Source: Palauibacter sp022826685 (GTDB lineage: Bacteria; Gemmatimonadota; Gemmatimonadetes; Palauibacterales; Palauibacteraceae). From it: 64,000 nt of DNA. A program made the translations under genes and the position numbers. Shown here in pieces: positions 42,795 to 52,975 of this stretch (its first letter is position 1; each line of letters begins with the position of its first letter). A model generated the notes under the pieces. It did not search any database. It worked only from the letters and a program-made list of their open reading frames with translations, and was not told the origin of the DNA. The DNA lies in the NCBI RefSeq assembly GCF_965221685.1, contig NZ_OZ244907.1, one strand, 5' to 3'.

Positions 42795-43046
42795 ATGACA
42801 AAGACCTTCCAGGATGACGACGGGCGCCGGTGGAAAGCATGGCTCGCTTCGCGCGAGGTCTTCTGGCCGGACCCGAACGAAAAGGCGCCGCCCGACGATT
42901 TCGAGGCGGTCGTGTTCGTCTGCTTCTCCGATCCGTATCAGAGCCAGCGCAGGCTTCGGCTTCCGCAGGGTTCGTTCGAACAGCTCAGTCTCGATGATCT
43001 CAAAAAGCACTTCAAGCAGGCGAAACTCGATCCCGCCATCCGCTAG
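42795..43046 (+). CDS. Small conserved-looking hypothetical protein (83 residues)
   Basis: The 83-residue soluble protein is acidic and aromatic in its first half (DGRRWKAWLASREVFWPDPN) and ends with a charged helix (LSLDDLKKHFKQAKLDPAI). It has no signal or membrane segment. AGAGG lies just upstream of ATG 42795, and ten more codons in frame upstream are not needed. The codon pattern is like that of its neighbours and it precedes citrate synthase by 62 bases. I do not recognise the family; a small ligand-binding or regulatory role is only a guess. Confidence 0.7.
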   Translation: MTKTFQDDDGRRWKAWLASREVFWPDPNEKAPPDDFEAVVFVCFSDPYQSQRRLRLPQGSFEQLSLDDLKKHFKQAKLDPAIR

Positions 43047-43108
43047 GGACACGACACTCGCCGTCCGCGCGGAAGCTCCCGCGCCATACCGAAAGGCCTT
43101 GTGACAGA

Positions 43109-44233
<1,125 letters not shown>

Positions 44234-44292
44234 GCCGAAGTCGCGGAAGGGGCCGGGGCCCGCCGCGTCCGGCGCCGGCCAACACGCCAACG

Positions 44293-44338
44293 GAAGCGGG
44301 CCGCAGGCCTCAAGGGGCTGCCGAGCCCGCTTCTTTTT
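44293..44338 (+). terminator. Rho-independent terminator after citrate synthase
   Basis: GAAGCGGGC (44293-44301) pairs perfectly with GCCCGCTTC (44325-44333), and the inner GCAG/CTGC pair extends the stem. Five T follow at once. This separates gltA from the aminopeptidase gene. Confidence 0.85.
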
Positions 44339-44396
44339 GTAGCGGCAAGGGCTGCGACAAGAGTCGAGACAAAGAGTCGAGAGGAGGAAGGTCGCG

Positions 44397-45842
44397 GTGG
44401 AGATACGCTCGGGGATACCTGTCGAACGGGAACTGGATGCTCTCGTCATCCCGTGGTTCGATGACGCGGCTGCGACGGGCGAGTGGTGGGAGAGCGCGGC
44501 GACGGCGTGGCTGGAGAGCCGAGGGGGCTCCGGGGAGGCGTCGGGCTGGGTGCGGCTCGGAGCCGTGGACGCTCCCGACGTCTTCGTCGTTCGGCTCGAC
44601 GCCGGGGCGAGGCCGATGGAGGAGTCGTGCCGGCGGGCGGCGGGGGCCGGGATCCGGGCGGCTCGCGCGCGCGGCCACGGGTCGGTCGGCTTCCGCGTGC
44701 CGGAGACGGCGGACGGCGCGACGTGGCAGGCCTCCGCCGAGGGGCTCGCGCTCGGCGACTGGCGGTACGACGGACTCCGCGACACGGAGGGCCGCGCCGC
44801 CGCCCCGGAAGAACGGGTCCTCATCGCCGGAGGCGAGGCCGGCCGGGAGGCGGAAGCCGCGGTGCGGCGGGGCTGCGTGCTCGCCGAGGCGCAGAACGCC
44901 ACGCGCGAACTCGTGACGCTCCCGGGCAACGTGGCGACCCCGCGCTACCTCGCCGCGGAGGCGGAACGGCTGGCCGTGGAACACGGCTTCCGGGTCGAAG
45001 TGCGGGACCGGGAGCGGCTGGAGAAGGAGGGATTCGGGGGACTCCTTACGGTGGCCCGTGGGTCCGTCGAGGAGCCGCGCTTCATCGAGATGGAGCACGA
45101 GGGATCGGGCGGAGACCCCGTCGTCGTCGTCGGCAAGGGCGTGACCTTCGATGCCGGAGGGATCTCGCTCAAGCCCGCCTCGGGCATGGAGGACATGAAA
45201 TACGACATGGCGGGCGCCGCGGCCGTGTTCGGGGTCATGATCGCGGCGGCGCGCCTCGAGATCCCGCAACGCGTGATCGGCCTCGTGCCCGCGACGGAGA
45301 ATCTCCCGGCGGGGGATGCCGTGAAGCCGGGGGACGTGATCCGCGGACTGTCGGGCAAGTCGATCGAGGTCATCAACACGGACGCGGAGGGTCGCCTCAT
45401 CCTGTCGGACGCGCTGACGTACGCGCAGAGGCTCGACCCGGTGGCGATCATAGACATGGCCACGCTGACCGGGGCCTGCGTCGTCGCCCTCGGCCATCAC
45501 GCCGTGGCGGTGCTCGCGAACGACGACGATATCGCGGACGAACTGTCGGACGCCGGCGAAGCGACGGGGGAGCGGACGTGGCCTCTGCCACTGTGGAAGG
45601 CGTATCGGGCCCAACTCGACTCCGATATCGCGGACATCAAGAACATCGGCGGCCGGGGTGCGGGCACGATCACCGCGGGCTGGTTCCTGCGCGAGTTCGT
45701 GTCGGACGACGTGCCCTGGGCCCACCTCGACATCGCGGGCACGGCGTGGGCGAAGGAGGCCCGCGGCTGGCAGCCGAAGGGAGCCACCGGGGTCGGGGTC
45801 CGGCTCGTCCATGAATGGCTGCGCGTCCGCGAGGGAGGGTGA
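44397..45842 (+). CDS. pepA: Leucyl aminopeptidase (M17, PepA family)
   Basis: The 481-residue cytosolic metallopeptidase removes N-terminal residues from peptides. The C-terminal catalytic domain has KGVTFDAGGISLKPASGM, YDMAGAAAVFGVM, PGDVIRGLSGKSIEVI and NTDAEGRLILSDAL, which hold the two-metal ligands and the catalytic Lys and Arg. The first 170 residues are the more variable macro-like domain. GTG 44397 has a GAGGAAGG ribosome binding site. Its last 28 bases overlap the next gene in another frame. Confidence 0.95.
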   Translation: MEIRSGIPVERELDALVIPWFDDAAATGEWWESAATAWLESRGGSGEASGWVRLGAVDAPDVFVVRLDAGARPMEESCRRAAGAGIRAARARGHGSVGFRVPETADGATWQASAEGLALGDWRYDGLRDTEGRAAAPEERVLIAGGEAGREAEAAVRRGCVLAEAQNATRELVTLPGNVATPRYLAAEAERLAVEHGFRVEVRDRERLEKEGFGGLLTVARGSVEEPRFIEMEHEGSGGDPVVVVGKGVTFDAGGISLKPASGMEDMKYDMAGAAAVFGVMIAAARLEIPQRVIGLVPATENLPAGDAVKPGDVIRGLSGKSIEVINTDAEGRLILSDALTYAQRLDPVAIIDMATLTGACVVALGHHAVAVLANDDDIADELSDAGEATGERTWPLPLWKAYRAQLDSDIADIKNIGGRGAGTITAGWFLREFVSDDVPWAHLDIAGTAWAKEARGWQPKGATGVGVRLVHEWLRVREGG

Positions 45843-47677
45843 CGAAGATCTTCGTCCGCGCCCCGGTGCTCGGCGCGCTGCTGCTCACGGTTGGGAGCGT
45901 CTCCGCGGCGCACGCCCAGGATCCGCCGATCCCGGACAGCCTGGAGATCGTGCCCGACTCGGTCCTCGCCGCCTTCGCCGACAGCACGCCGCCACGGGCG
46001 CAGAGCTTTCCGGCGCGGCTGACGGGCCTGCGCGGTCCGACGCACGAGATCTTCGACTGCGACCGGGAGTGCGTGCACGCGTCGCCCTCGTTCACCCTCC
46101 TCGAACTCCTCCTCGAGCACGTTCCGGGCATCACGGGCGTTCGCGGCGAGTTCTTCCAGGGGCCCCACCACGTCTTCGACGGCGGCTATGGGCCGGGGTT
46201 CGCGGCCCTCTACGTCGATGGCCGCGAAATCCTCTCCCTCTCCCGGACCCAGACGGACCTCCGTCGCGTGTCGCTGAACTACGTCGACCGGGTGCGCGTG
46301 TATCGCGGCGCGGACGGCCTCGTCATCGATGTGGACCTCATCCGCCACGACGGAGTCCAGGCCTACTCCCGCGTGAGCGGGCTGACCGGGGACCCGCGCT
46401 CCGAGATCCTCGACGCCGTCTTCGCCAACTCTCTGGGTGGCGCGTCCAACATCGAAGCCTCCTTCGAGCGGTACGACGTCCAGGATCGCCAGAACAACCA
46501 GGATCGCTTCGCCGTACAGGGCCGCTTCTCGTGGATGCCACGCTCGAACGACCTCGGGGTTCAGTTCGAGTATCGCAACGAGACCATCGAGCGCACCGGG
46601 CTCGACACGCTGAACTTCTCGCGCAGGGAGCTCGTGCTCCGGACGCGGGCGAACCTCGGGGAACGGGCCCAGCTCGAGGCCTACGGGCAGGCCACGAGCT
46701 TCACGGACGTCGTCGACAATCTCCCGGACAGCATTTCGCCGCCGCAGCGGGGCGCGGATGGCGTCGGTCTGCGGTTCTCGGCGCAACCAGGGTCGGGCGG
46801 CGTCTCGATGGGCCTCCGGTTCGCCGGGCGCGACCCCTACGCATCGCGCCTCGCGGATCTCTCCGCCTGGCAGCCTATCGGTCCCTTCGCGCTCGAGGGA
46901 GGAGCCGAACTCGCGAGCTGGAACGAGTTCCCGACGAAATCCTGGCGGGCCGGGGCGGCCTTTCGCGATACGCTCCTCTTTCCGATCGAGTTGAGGGCGT
47001 TCAAGGCGGAGGGAACGCGAGGCGTCGGCTTTCCCCAACACCCCATGCTCGACACGCTCCCGATGTCGGAATTCCTGCCCGCGGACACCGTACGGTTCGA
47101 CTCCCGCGGCGCCTCGGCGGCCCTCGCGCTCGGGCCTTTCAACCTCTCCGGCCGCTACTCGGAGCAGTGGATGGACCGGCAGGTCGGCTTCGGCGCCCCC
47201 TTCGACCGTCTCGTCGTCGCGGACTCCGCGGAGGTGGACATCACCTCGCTGGAAGTGCGCTTCGATGGGCCGGTCGTGCCCCTCGGCGTGCTGCTGCGGG
47301 GAGTGGAGCCGATCCGCCTGCGCGCTTCGTGGCGAAAGTTCGATTCCCGCGGCGCAGAGACGCTCTTTCTCCCCGAACGCCTGTTCCGCACGGAGCTGTA
47401 CCTTTACGACACCTTCTTCGACGAACACCTCCGGATCTGGGTGTCCGTGTTCATCGATCGCCGCGGGGCGAGGCTCGTCCCGGTCCCCGGCTCGCCCGAT
47501 CCGGTGATGCTGGACGCCGACAGCTGGATGGGCGGACACCTGATGTTCAAGATCGCCGACTTTCGGTTCTTCTGGCGGTTCGGCAACCTGGGTGCGGACC
47601 GGCTCGGAGATTTTCAGGGCGCGCACTTCCCCCGGCAGCTCAACGTGTTCGGTCTGCGCTGGGAGTTCTTCAATTGA
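45815..47677 (+). CDS. Outer-membrane protein with a TonB-receptor-like plug
   Basis: The 620-residue protein has a signal peptide (APVLGALLLTVGSVSAAHAQ, residues 16-35). Residues about 90-170 look like a TonB-dependent receptor plug: LLELLLEHVPGITGVRG, FAALYVDGREILSLSRTQTD and YVDRVRVYRGADGLVIDVDL. The remaining 430 residues are strand-rich and barrel-like, ending LRWEFFN with aromatics but not terminal Phe. No CNA-like N-terminal domain or clear TonB box is seen. It may be an unusual TonB-linked transporter or a surface structure protein. Start ATG 45815 lies within pepA; GTG 45839 is another option. Substrate unknown. Confidence 0.75.
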   Translation: MAARPRGRVTKIFVRAPVLGALLLTVGSVSAAHAQDPPIPDSLEIVPDSVLAAFADSTPPRAQSFPARLTGLRGPTHEIFDCDRECVHASPSFTLLELLLEHVPGITGVRGEFFQGPHHVFDGGYGPGFAALYVDGREILSLSRTQTDLRRVSLNYVDRVRVYRGADGLVIDVDLIRHDGVQAYSRVSGLTGDPRSEILDAVFANSLGGASNIEASFERYDVQDRQNNQDRFAVQGRFSWMPRSNDLGVQFEYRNETIERTGLDTLNFSRRELVLRTRANLGERAQLEAYGQATSFTDVVDNLPDSISPPQRGADGVGLRFSAQPGSGGVSMGLRFAGRDPYASRLADLSAWQPIGPFALEGGAELASWNEFPTKSWRAGAAFRDTLLFPIELRAFKAEGTRGVGFPQHPMLDTLPMSEFLPADTVRFDSRGASAALALGPFNLSGRYSEQWMDRQVGFGAPFDRLVVADSAEVDITSLEVRFDGPVVPLGVLLRGVEPIRLRASWRKFDSRGAETLFLPERLFRTELYLYDTFFDEHLRIWVSVFIDRRGARLVPVPGSPDPVMLDADSWMGGHLMFKIADFRFFWRFGNLGADRLGDFQGAHFPRQLNVFGLRWEFFN

Positions 47678-47708
47678 TCGGCCGGGCGCCGCGCCGGGAG
47701 ATGTCGAA

Positions 47709-48590
47709 GTGATTCGCAGCATGACCGGCTACGGGTCGGCAACCGTGACGCGGGAGGGCGGCACGGTCACGGTCGAAGCGCGCTCGGTGAATTCCCGGGG
47801 GCTGAAGGTCGTCGTGAAGGCGCCCCCCGGGCGCGAGGCATGGGAAAGCGAGCTTCGCGCCCTCGCGGAATCCCGGGCCCGCCGCGGCCGCCTGGACCTC
47901 TTCGTCCGCGTGGAGGGCGCGTCCGACGCGGGAGGCGCGAGCCTGGACGAGGCACGCGTACGGGAAGTGCTCGACGCGTGCGCACGGCTTCGGGATGACT
48001 TCGGGGTTTCCGGCGAACCGGACATCGCTTCGCTGCTTCGCGTGGGCGGCATCTTCCGTAGGGCGGGCGGCGAGGGTGCGGAGTTCGTGCCGGAGACGGA
48101 GGATGTGAAGGCGGCGGCGGCGGACGCGCTCGACCTCCTGGTGAAGATGCGGGACCGGGAGGGGGCCCGGCTCGAGGTCGACCTCCGGGGACGGCTGGCG
48201 GGAATCCGGGAGGCGGTCGATGGTGCGGAGGCGCTGGCGCCCGAACGGCTCGAACGCGAGCGGCGCCGGCTTCGCGACGCAGTCGCGGATCTCGCCGGGA
48301 AGGGCCTGGACGAGGATCGGCTCACGCGCGAGATCGCGCTCATCGCGGACCGCTGGGAGATCAGCGAGGAACTCGTGCGCGCCCGCTCGCACGTCGAAGC
48401 CTTCGAGGAGTTCCTCGAGGCCCCGATCGACGAGCCCGTGGGGCGGCGGCTCGGCTTTCTCGTGCAGGAGTTGCAGCGCGAGGTCAACACCCTGGGCGCA
48501 AAGGCGAACGACTCCCGAATATCGAGACTCGTGGTGGAAGCGAAGAACGAGATCGAGAGGCTCCGGGAGCAGGTGGAAAACGTCGAGTGA
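47709..48590 (+). CDS. yicC: YicC family endoribonuclease
   Basis: The 293-residue protein has the YicC N-terminal signature RSMTGYGSATVTREGGTVTV and EARSVNSRGLKV, and the C-terminal DUF1732 segment GRRLGFLVQELQREVNTLGA with VVEAKNEIERLREQVENV. YicC-type proteins act as endoribonucleases or help decay of specific RNAs in studied bacteria. GTG 47709 follows GGGAG by eight bases and gives the conserved xxRSMTGYG start; the longer frame is inside the preceding gene. The end overlaps gmk (GTGA), as in the common yicC-gmk pair. Confidence 0.93.
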   Translation: MIRSMTGYGSATVTREGGTVTVEARSVNSRGLKVVVKAPPGREAWESELRALAESRARRGRLDLFVRVEGASDAGGASLDEARVREVLDACARLRDDFGVSGEPDIASLLRVGGIFRRAGGEGAEFVPETEDVKAAAADALDLLVKMRDREGARLEVDLRGRLAGIREAVDGAEALAPERLERERRRLRDAVADLAGKGLDEDRLTREIALIADRWEISEELVRARSHVEAFEEFLEAPIDEPVGRRLGFLVQELQREVNTLGAKANDSRISRLVVEAKNEIERLREQVENVE

Positions 48591-49243
48591 ACCCCGCGGC
48601 GGCCGGGTCGCGCACCCTCTTTCCCGTCATCCTCGCCGGACCCTCCGGGGCGGGGAAGACGACGATCCGCGATCGGCTGCTCGCCGAGGCCGGCTCCCCC
48701 GGCTTCCATTTCTCGGTCTCGATGACGACGCGGACGCCGCGTGCGGGGGAACGCGATGGGCTGGACTACCGGTTCGTCTCGCGTAGCCGGTTCGAGGCGC
48801 TGGTGGACTCCGGGGCGATGCTCGAATACGCGACCGTCCACGGCGCACGCTACGGGACGCCGCGTGACAACCTCGACCGGGCGCGGGCAGCCGGCGCCCA
48901 TCTCCTGCTCGACATCGACGTTCAGGGGGCTCGGCAGGTGTGGGAGGCCGTCGCGGAGGTCCTCTCCATCTTCATCGTCCCGCCCACCGCGGAGCGGATC
49001 GCGCGGCAGCTGCGGGGGCGGGGCAGCGAAAGCCCGGAGCAGCTCCGGCGCCGGCTCGCGAACGCCCGATCGGAGCTGCGGGCCGCGGCGGAGTTCGATC
49101 ATCTCGTCGTCAACGACCGGATCGAGGACGCCGTCGCCGAAGTGTCGGCGCTCGTGGCGAAGGGGCTCGTACCGGACGGCCGCCTCGGAGCGGCGGAGCG
49201 GCGATACGTGAAGCGCATCATCGGCGAGTTGGATGCCGTCTGA
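48587..49243 (+). CDS. gmk: Guanylate kinase
   Basis: The 218-residue cytosolic kinase phosphorylates GMP to GDP. Walker A is LAGPSGAGKTTIRD; the GMP-binding region is SVSMTTRTPRAGERDGLDY and EYATVHGARYGTP, then LLLDIDVQGARQV and the adenine-side IVPPTAERIARQLRGRG. The start is GTG 48587 overlapping the yicC stop. The following rpoZ and coaBC complete the frequent gmk-rpoZ-coaBC arrangement. Confidence 0.96.
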   Translation: MNPAAAGSRTLFPVILAGPSGAGKTTIRDRLLAEAGSPGFHFSVSMTTRTPRAGERDGLDYRFVSRSRFEALVDSGAMLEYATVHGARYGTPRDNLDRARAAGAHLLLDIDVQGARQVWEAVAEVLSIFIVPPTAERIARQLRGRGSESPEQLRRRLANARSELRAAAEFDHLVVNDRIEDAVAEVSALVAKGLVPDGRLGAAERRYVKRIIGELDAV

Positions 49244-49334
49244 CGCATGTGGTAGATTCCTGAACGCGGTCCGGCGAGGGACCGCAACACCGAAACCGAA
49301 TGCGCTGGACCGTGATGGTCGAGGGAGAGATAGA

Positions 49335-49556
49335 ATGAAGGTGTTTACGCCGGACGCCGTGGCGAAGGCGGCGACGAACAAGTACTTGGGCGTCCTCGTC
49401 GCCGCGAAGTATGCGCGCGAACTCAACGCCCTCCCGCTGGAACGCTCGCCGTACGGCGCGGAGAAGCTGACGACGGTCGCGGCGGACGCGCTGACCTCGG
49501 AGGAGAAGAAGCTGCAATACCGGCTGGTCCGGGCGCGCCCCACCCTCATGCCTTAG
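49335..49556 (+). CDS. rpoZ: RNA polymerase omega subunit
   Basis: The 73-residue protein has the omega signature NKYLGVLVAAKYARELNALP and a C-terminal ALTSEEKKLQYRL helix that replaces the usual EALxE region. Omega helps fold and hold the beta-prime subunit. Its place between gmk and coaBC is the strongest support. GGGAGAGA precedes ATG 49335; the longer open frame from 49233 lies in gmk. The 91-base gmk-rpoZ gap is the largest in this part of the run. Confidence 0.88.
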   Translation: MKVFTPDAVAKAATNKYLGVLVAAKYARELNALPLERSPYGAEKLTTVAADALTSEEKKLQYRLVRARPTLMP

Positions 49557-49562
49557 CAGCCC

Positions 49563-50780
49563 GTGCGGCCCTTCGACGGTCGTCGCGTGCTGCTCGTCGT
49601 ATCCGGCGGGATCGCCGCGTACAAGAGCGCGATCCTCACCCGCCGCCTGATTGAGGCCGGGGCCGGGGTCGACGTCATCCTGACCGCCGCGGCCGAGCGC
49701 TTCATCGGACGCGTCACCTTCGAGGGGATTACGGGCCGGCCCGTACACGCGTCGCTGTGGGACCGGCCCATGGCGCACCTGGATCTCGGGCTCGAAGCCG
49801 ATGTCGTCGTCGTCGCGCCCGCGACGGCCAACCTCATCTCCAGGCTCGCGGCCGGCGCTGCGGACGACCTTGCGGCGACCGCCGTGCTGGCATCGCGCGC
49901 ACCGGTCATCGTCTGCCCCGCGATGAACACGCGGATGTGGGAGCATCCGATCACGCAGGCGAACGTCGCGCGGCTCGTCGACGTCGGATACGGGATCGCC
50001 GGGCCGGCCGATGGTCCGCTCGCGGAGGGGGAGAGCGGGCCGGGACGGCTCCTGGAGCCGGAGGAGATCCTGCCGCGCATCGGGCGAGCGCTCGAGACGG
50101 CCACCGGTCTGCGCGGACGGAAGATCGTCGCGACGGCGGGGCCGACGAGAGCCGCGCTGGATCCCGTCCGCTTCATCTCGAACCGCTCGTCGGGCCGCAT
50201 GGGGTACGCGCTCGCCGAGGCCGCCTGGCGGCGCGGGGGCGACGTCACGCTCATCGGCGGGCCGGGCCGGCTGCCGCGACCCCCGGGGCCCGACGTGGTG
50301 GAGGTCGAGACGGCCGGCGAGATGCTGGCCGCCCTGGAGACGGCGTTGACCGATGCGGACATCCTTCTGATGGCCGCGGCCGTGGGCGACTTCGAGCCGA
50401 CCCGCGCGGCGGACTCGAAGATCAAGAAGGGGGACGGGGCGGAGAAGGAGTTCGAACTCACGCTCCGGGCGGGCCCGGACCTGCTGCTCGAGACGCGGGC
50501 TTTCCGCGAACGGAAGGGAATCTTTACTCTGGGTTTTGCGCTCGAGACGGAGGACCTTCTGGCCCGCGGACGGGAGAAACTCGAGCGGAAGGGCATGCAC
50601 CTGGTCGCGGTGAACTCGGCCGTGGAGCCCGGCGCGGGATTCGAGTCGGAGACGAACCGCATCACGTTGATCGACCGGAACGGCGGGGTCGAGGAGTTGC
50701 CTTTGGCGAAGAAGACGGAGTTGGCGGACACACTGCTCGACCGGGTCGAAGCCTCGATCCAGGCGGTCGCCGAGAGGTGA
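49563..50780 (+). CDS. coaBC: Bifunctional phosphopantothenoylcysteine decarboxylase/phosphopantothenate--cysteine ligase
   Basis: The 405-residue fused protein makes 4'-phosphopantetheine for coenzyme A. The N-terminal CoaC flavoprotein domain has VVSGGIAAYKSAIL, AHLDLG with the catalytic His, APATANLISRLAAGAADD and CPAMNTRMWEHP with the active Cys. The C-terminal CoaB domain starts near residue 185 (KIVATAGPTRAALDPVRFI) with NRSSGRMGYALA and the catalytic lysine in SKIKK. Start GTG 49563 is six bases after rpoZ. Confidence 0.96.
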   Translation: MRPFDGRRVLLVVSGGIAAYKSAILTRRLIEAGAGVDVILTAAAERFIGRVTFEGITGRPVHASLWDRPMAHLDLGLEADVVVVAPATANLISRLAAGAADDLAATAVLASRAPVIVCPAMNTRMWEHPITQANVARLVDVGYGIAGPADGPLAEGESGPGRLLEPEEILPRIGRALETATGLRGRKIVATAGPTRAALDPVRFISNRSSGRMGYALAEAAWRRGGDVTLIGGPGRLPRPPGPDVVEVETAGEMLAALETALTDADILLMAAAVGDFEPTRAADSKIKKGDGAEKEFELTLRAGPDLLLETRAFRERKGIFTLGFALETEDLLARGREKLERKGMHLVAVNSAVEPGAGFESETNRITLIDRNGGVEELPLAKKTELADTLLDRVEASIQAVAER

Positions 50781-51592
50781 GCCCGCCGGATGCCGGGGGC
50801 CGGAAGCTCGCTCGCGCCTTTCTCGAGCAAACGCTCGCCTCGGAGGGCAGCGCGCTCATGCTCGAGCACGCGACGCGCGAAGAGGTCTTGCGCCGTCTGG
50901 CGTCCGCCGGGCGCGTACCGCAGGCGGGCGCCGCGGCTACCGCGGACGGGGACGCGAGCCCGGCCGTCGCGGTGACGAGCCCGGTCGCCGCGGTGACGCG
51001 GTCGGCGATCGTCGAGGCGGCGGATCTGGAGGCGCTCGCGGCGCTCGTCGCCTCCTGCACCCGCTGCACGCTCCACGAATCGCGGAAGAACCCGGTCTTC
51101 GGCGAGGGGGCGGCGAACGCCCGCGTCGTCTGCGTGGGGGAGGCGCCCGGGAAACACGAAGATGAGACCGGCCGCCCCTTCGTGGGCCGCGCCGGCGGCC
51201 TGCTCGACCGCTTGCTGATGTCGATCGGACTTCCACGGACCTCCGTCTACATCTGCAACGTGCTGAAGTCCCGGCCGCCCAGGAACCGCGACCCGCTCCC
51301 CGCAGAGGTCGCGGCCTGCGCTCCCTATCTCCTGCGACAGCTTGCGCTCATCGAACCCGAGGTGATCATCGCCTTCGGCGCCTTCGCCGCGCGTACGCTC
51401 CTCGAAACGAAATCCGCGCTCGGCCGGCTCCGCGGCACCGTGCACCGCTATTCCGGGTACCCCGTCGTCGCCACCTATCACCCCGCGGCGCTGCTCCGGA
51501 ACCCCGGCTGGATCCGGCCGACGTGGGAGGACCTGCAGATCGTGCGCCGCATGCTCGACGGCGTCGGAAACCACGAGGCCCGCAGTGGTTGA
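50777..51592 (+). CDS. Family 4 uracil-DNA glycosylase (Fe-S)
   Basis: The 271-residue repair enzyme removes uracil from DNA. After an Ala-rich, variable N-terminal 80 residues comes the family 4 core: CTRCTLHESRKNPVFGEG with the first two cluster cysteines, CVGEAPGKHEDETGRPFVG (motif A), CNVLKSRPPRNRDPLP followed by a second Cys 16 residues later, and the C-terminal YHPAALLRNP. All four Fe-S cysteines are present. GTG 50777 overlaps the coaBC stop; the longer frame is antisense-like sequence inside coaBC. It may interact with the replication gene behind it. Confidence 0.92.
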   Translation: MSPPDAGGRKLARAFLEQTLASEGSALMLEHATREEVLRRLASAGRVPQAGAAATADGDASPAVAVTSPVAAVTRSAIVEAADLEALAALVASCTRCTLHESRKNPVFGEGAANARVVCVGEAPGKHEDETGRPFVGRAGGLLDRLLMSIGLPRTSVYICNVLKSRPPRNRDPLPAEVAACAPYLLRQLALIEPEVIIAFGAFAARTLLETKSALGRLRGTVHRYSGYPVVATYHPAALLRNPGWIRPTWEDLQIVRRMLDGVGNHEARSG

Positions 51593-52970
51593 GACGGCGA
51601 TCAGCCTCCCCAGCGACGAGATCGAGGCCCGGCGCACGCCCTGGTCCGAAGAGGCCGAGATCTCGGTCCTCGGGGCGATGCTCATCGACGGCGACTCCGT
51701 CGCCATCGCCCTCGAACGAATCGACGATTCCGCCTTCCACCGGGAGGGCAACCGCCGGATCTTCCGCGCGATGGTGCGCCTGTACGGGCGCGGCGACGTG
51801 ATAGACGCCGTCACGCTCGCGGACGAACTGCAGACCGCGGCGGAACTCGATGCCGTCGGGGGGATGGCGTACCTCGCGAAACTCGTGGACGCGGTGCCCA
51901 CCGCCGCCAACATCGCCTACCACTGCCGGATTCTGCGCGACAAGACGGTGCTTCGGCGGCTCATCTCCAGCGCCACCGAGATCATCCAGGACGCCTACGA
52001 AACGGGATCGGGCGAGGTCGACGAGACGCTCGACCGCGCGGAGCAGAGGATCTTCGAGATCTCGCAGGCGGAGCAGCGCGGGACCTTCGTCCGCATCAAG
52101 GAAGTCCTGCGCTCGACGATGGACCGGATCGACGAACTCGTGCGGAACCCGGGCTCGATCACCGGCGTCGCCTCCGGATTCCCCGACCTCGACCGGATGA
52201 CCGCGGGATTCCAGCCCGCCGACCTGGTCGTCCTCGCCGGGCGTCCCTCGATGGGCAAGACGGCCCTCGCGCTGAACATCGCCCAGCACACGGCGATCGG
52301 GGAGGACGTCCCGGTGGCGATCTTCTCGCTCGAAATGTCGAGAGAATCGCTCGTCCAGCGGATGCTTAGCGCGGAGTCCAAGGTGGATTCGAGCCGGATC
52401 CGGACGGGACGACTGACGTCCGACGACTTCACGCGGCTGGCGAGCGGAGCCGGACATTTGAACACGGCGCCGATCTGGATCGACGACACGCCCGCGATCT
52501 CGCCCATCGAACTCCGGGCCAAGGTGCGGCGTCTGCATGCGGAAGTTGGCGTCGGGCTCGTCGTGCTCGACTACCTGCAGCTGATGTCCGGCGGCGCGCG
52601 GGTAGAGAACCGCCAGCAGGAAATCAGCGCGATCTCGCGGTCGCTCAAGGCGATCGCGAAGGAGGTCGGCGTGCCGCTCCTCGCGCTCTCCCAGCTCTCG
52701 CGGGCGCCCGAACAGCGCGAAGGGAACCGGCCGCGGCTCTCCGATCTGCGCGAGTCGGGCGCGATCGAACAGGATGCGGACGTCGTCCTCTTCATCTTCC
52801 GCGAGGAGATGCACCGCAAGCCGGAAGAGGTGGAGGAACGGGGATTGGCGGGGAAGGCCGAACTCATCGTGGGCAAGCAGCGCAACGGGCCGACGGGAAC
52901 CGTCGAACTCTATTTCCACAAGGCCTTCACGGCGTTCGAATCCGTGAGCCGCCGTCCGGAACCCGACTAG
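51585..52970 (+). CDS. dnaB: Replicative DNA helicase
   Basis: The 461-residue hexameric helicase unwinds DNA at the replication fork. The N-terminal DnaB domain has EISVLGAMLIDGDSVAIAL and FHREGNRRIFRAM; the RecA-like domain has Walker A VLAGRPSMGKTALALNIA, FSLEMSRESLVQRML, Walker B LVVLDYLQLMSG, LSQLSRAPEQREGNRP and the arginine-rich LIVGKQRNGPTG. No intein is present. Start GTG 51585 overlaps the glycosylase end by eight bases. Confidence 0.97.
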   Translation: MVETAISLPSDEIEARRTPWSEEAEISVLGAMLIDGDSVAIALERIDDSAFHREGNRRIFRAMVRLYGRGDVIDAVTLADELQTAAELDAVGGMAYLAKLVDAVPTAANIAYHCRILRDKTVLRRLISSATEIIQDAYETGSGEVDETLDRAEQRIFEISQAEQRGTFVRIKEVLRSTMDRIDELVRNPGSITGVASGFPDLDRMTAGFQPADLVVLAGRPSMGKTALALNIAQHTAIGEDVPVAIFSLEMSRESLVQRMLSAESKVDSSRIRTGRLTSDDFTRLASGAGHLNTAPIWIDDTPAISPIELRAKVRRLHAEVGVGLVVLDYLQLMSGGARVENRQQEISAISRSLKAIAKEVGVPLLALSQLSRAPEQREGNRPRLSDLRESGAIEQDADVVLFIFREEMHRKPEEVEERGLAGKAELIVGKQRNGPTGTVELYFHKAFTAFESVSRRPEPD

Positions 52971-52975
52971 TGCCC

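Noticed and set aside
51585..52970. Possible intein in DnaB
   Set aside because: The Walker A and B regions are uninterrupted and the length of 461 residues is normal.
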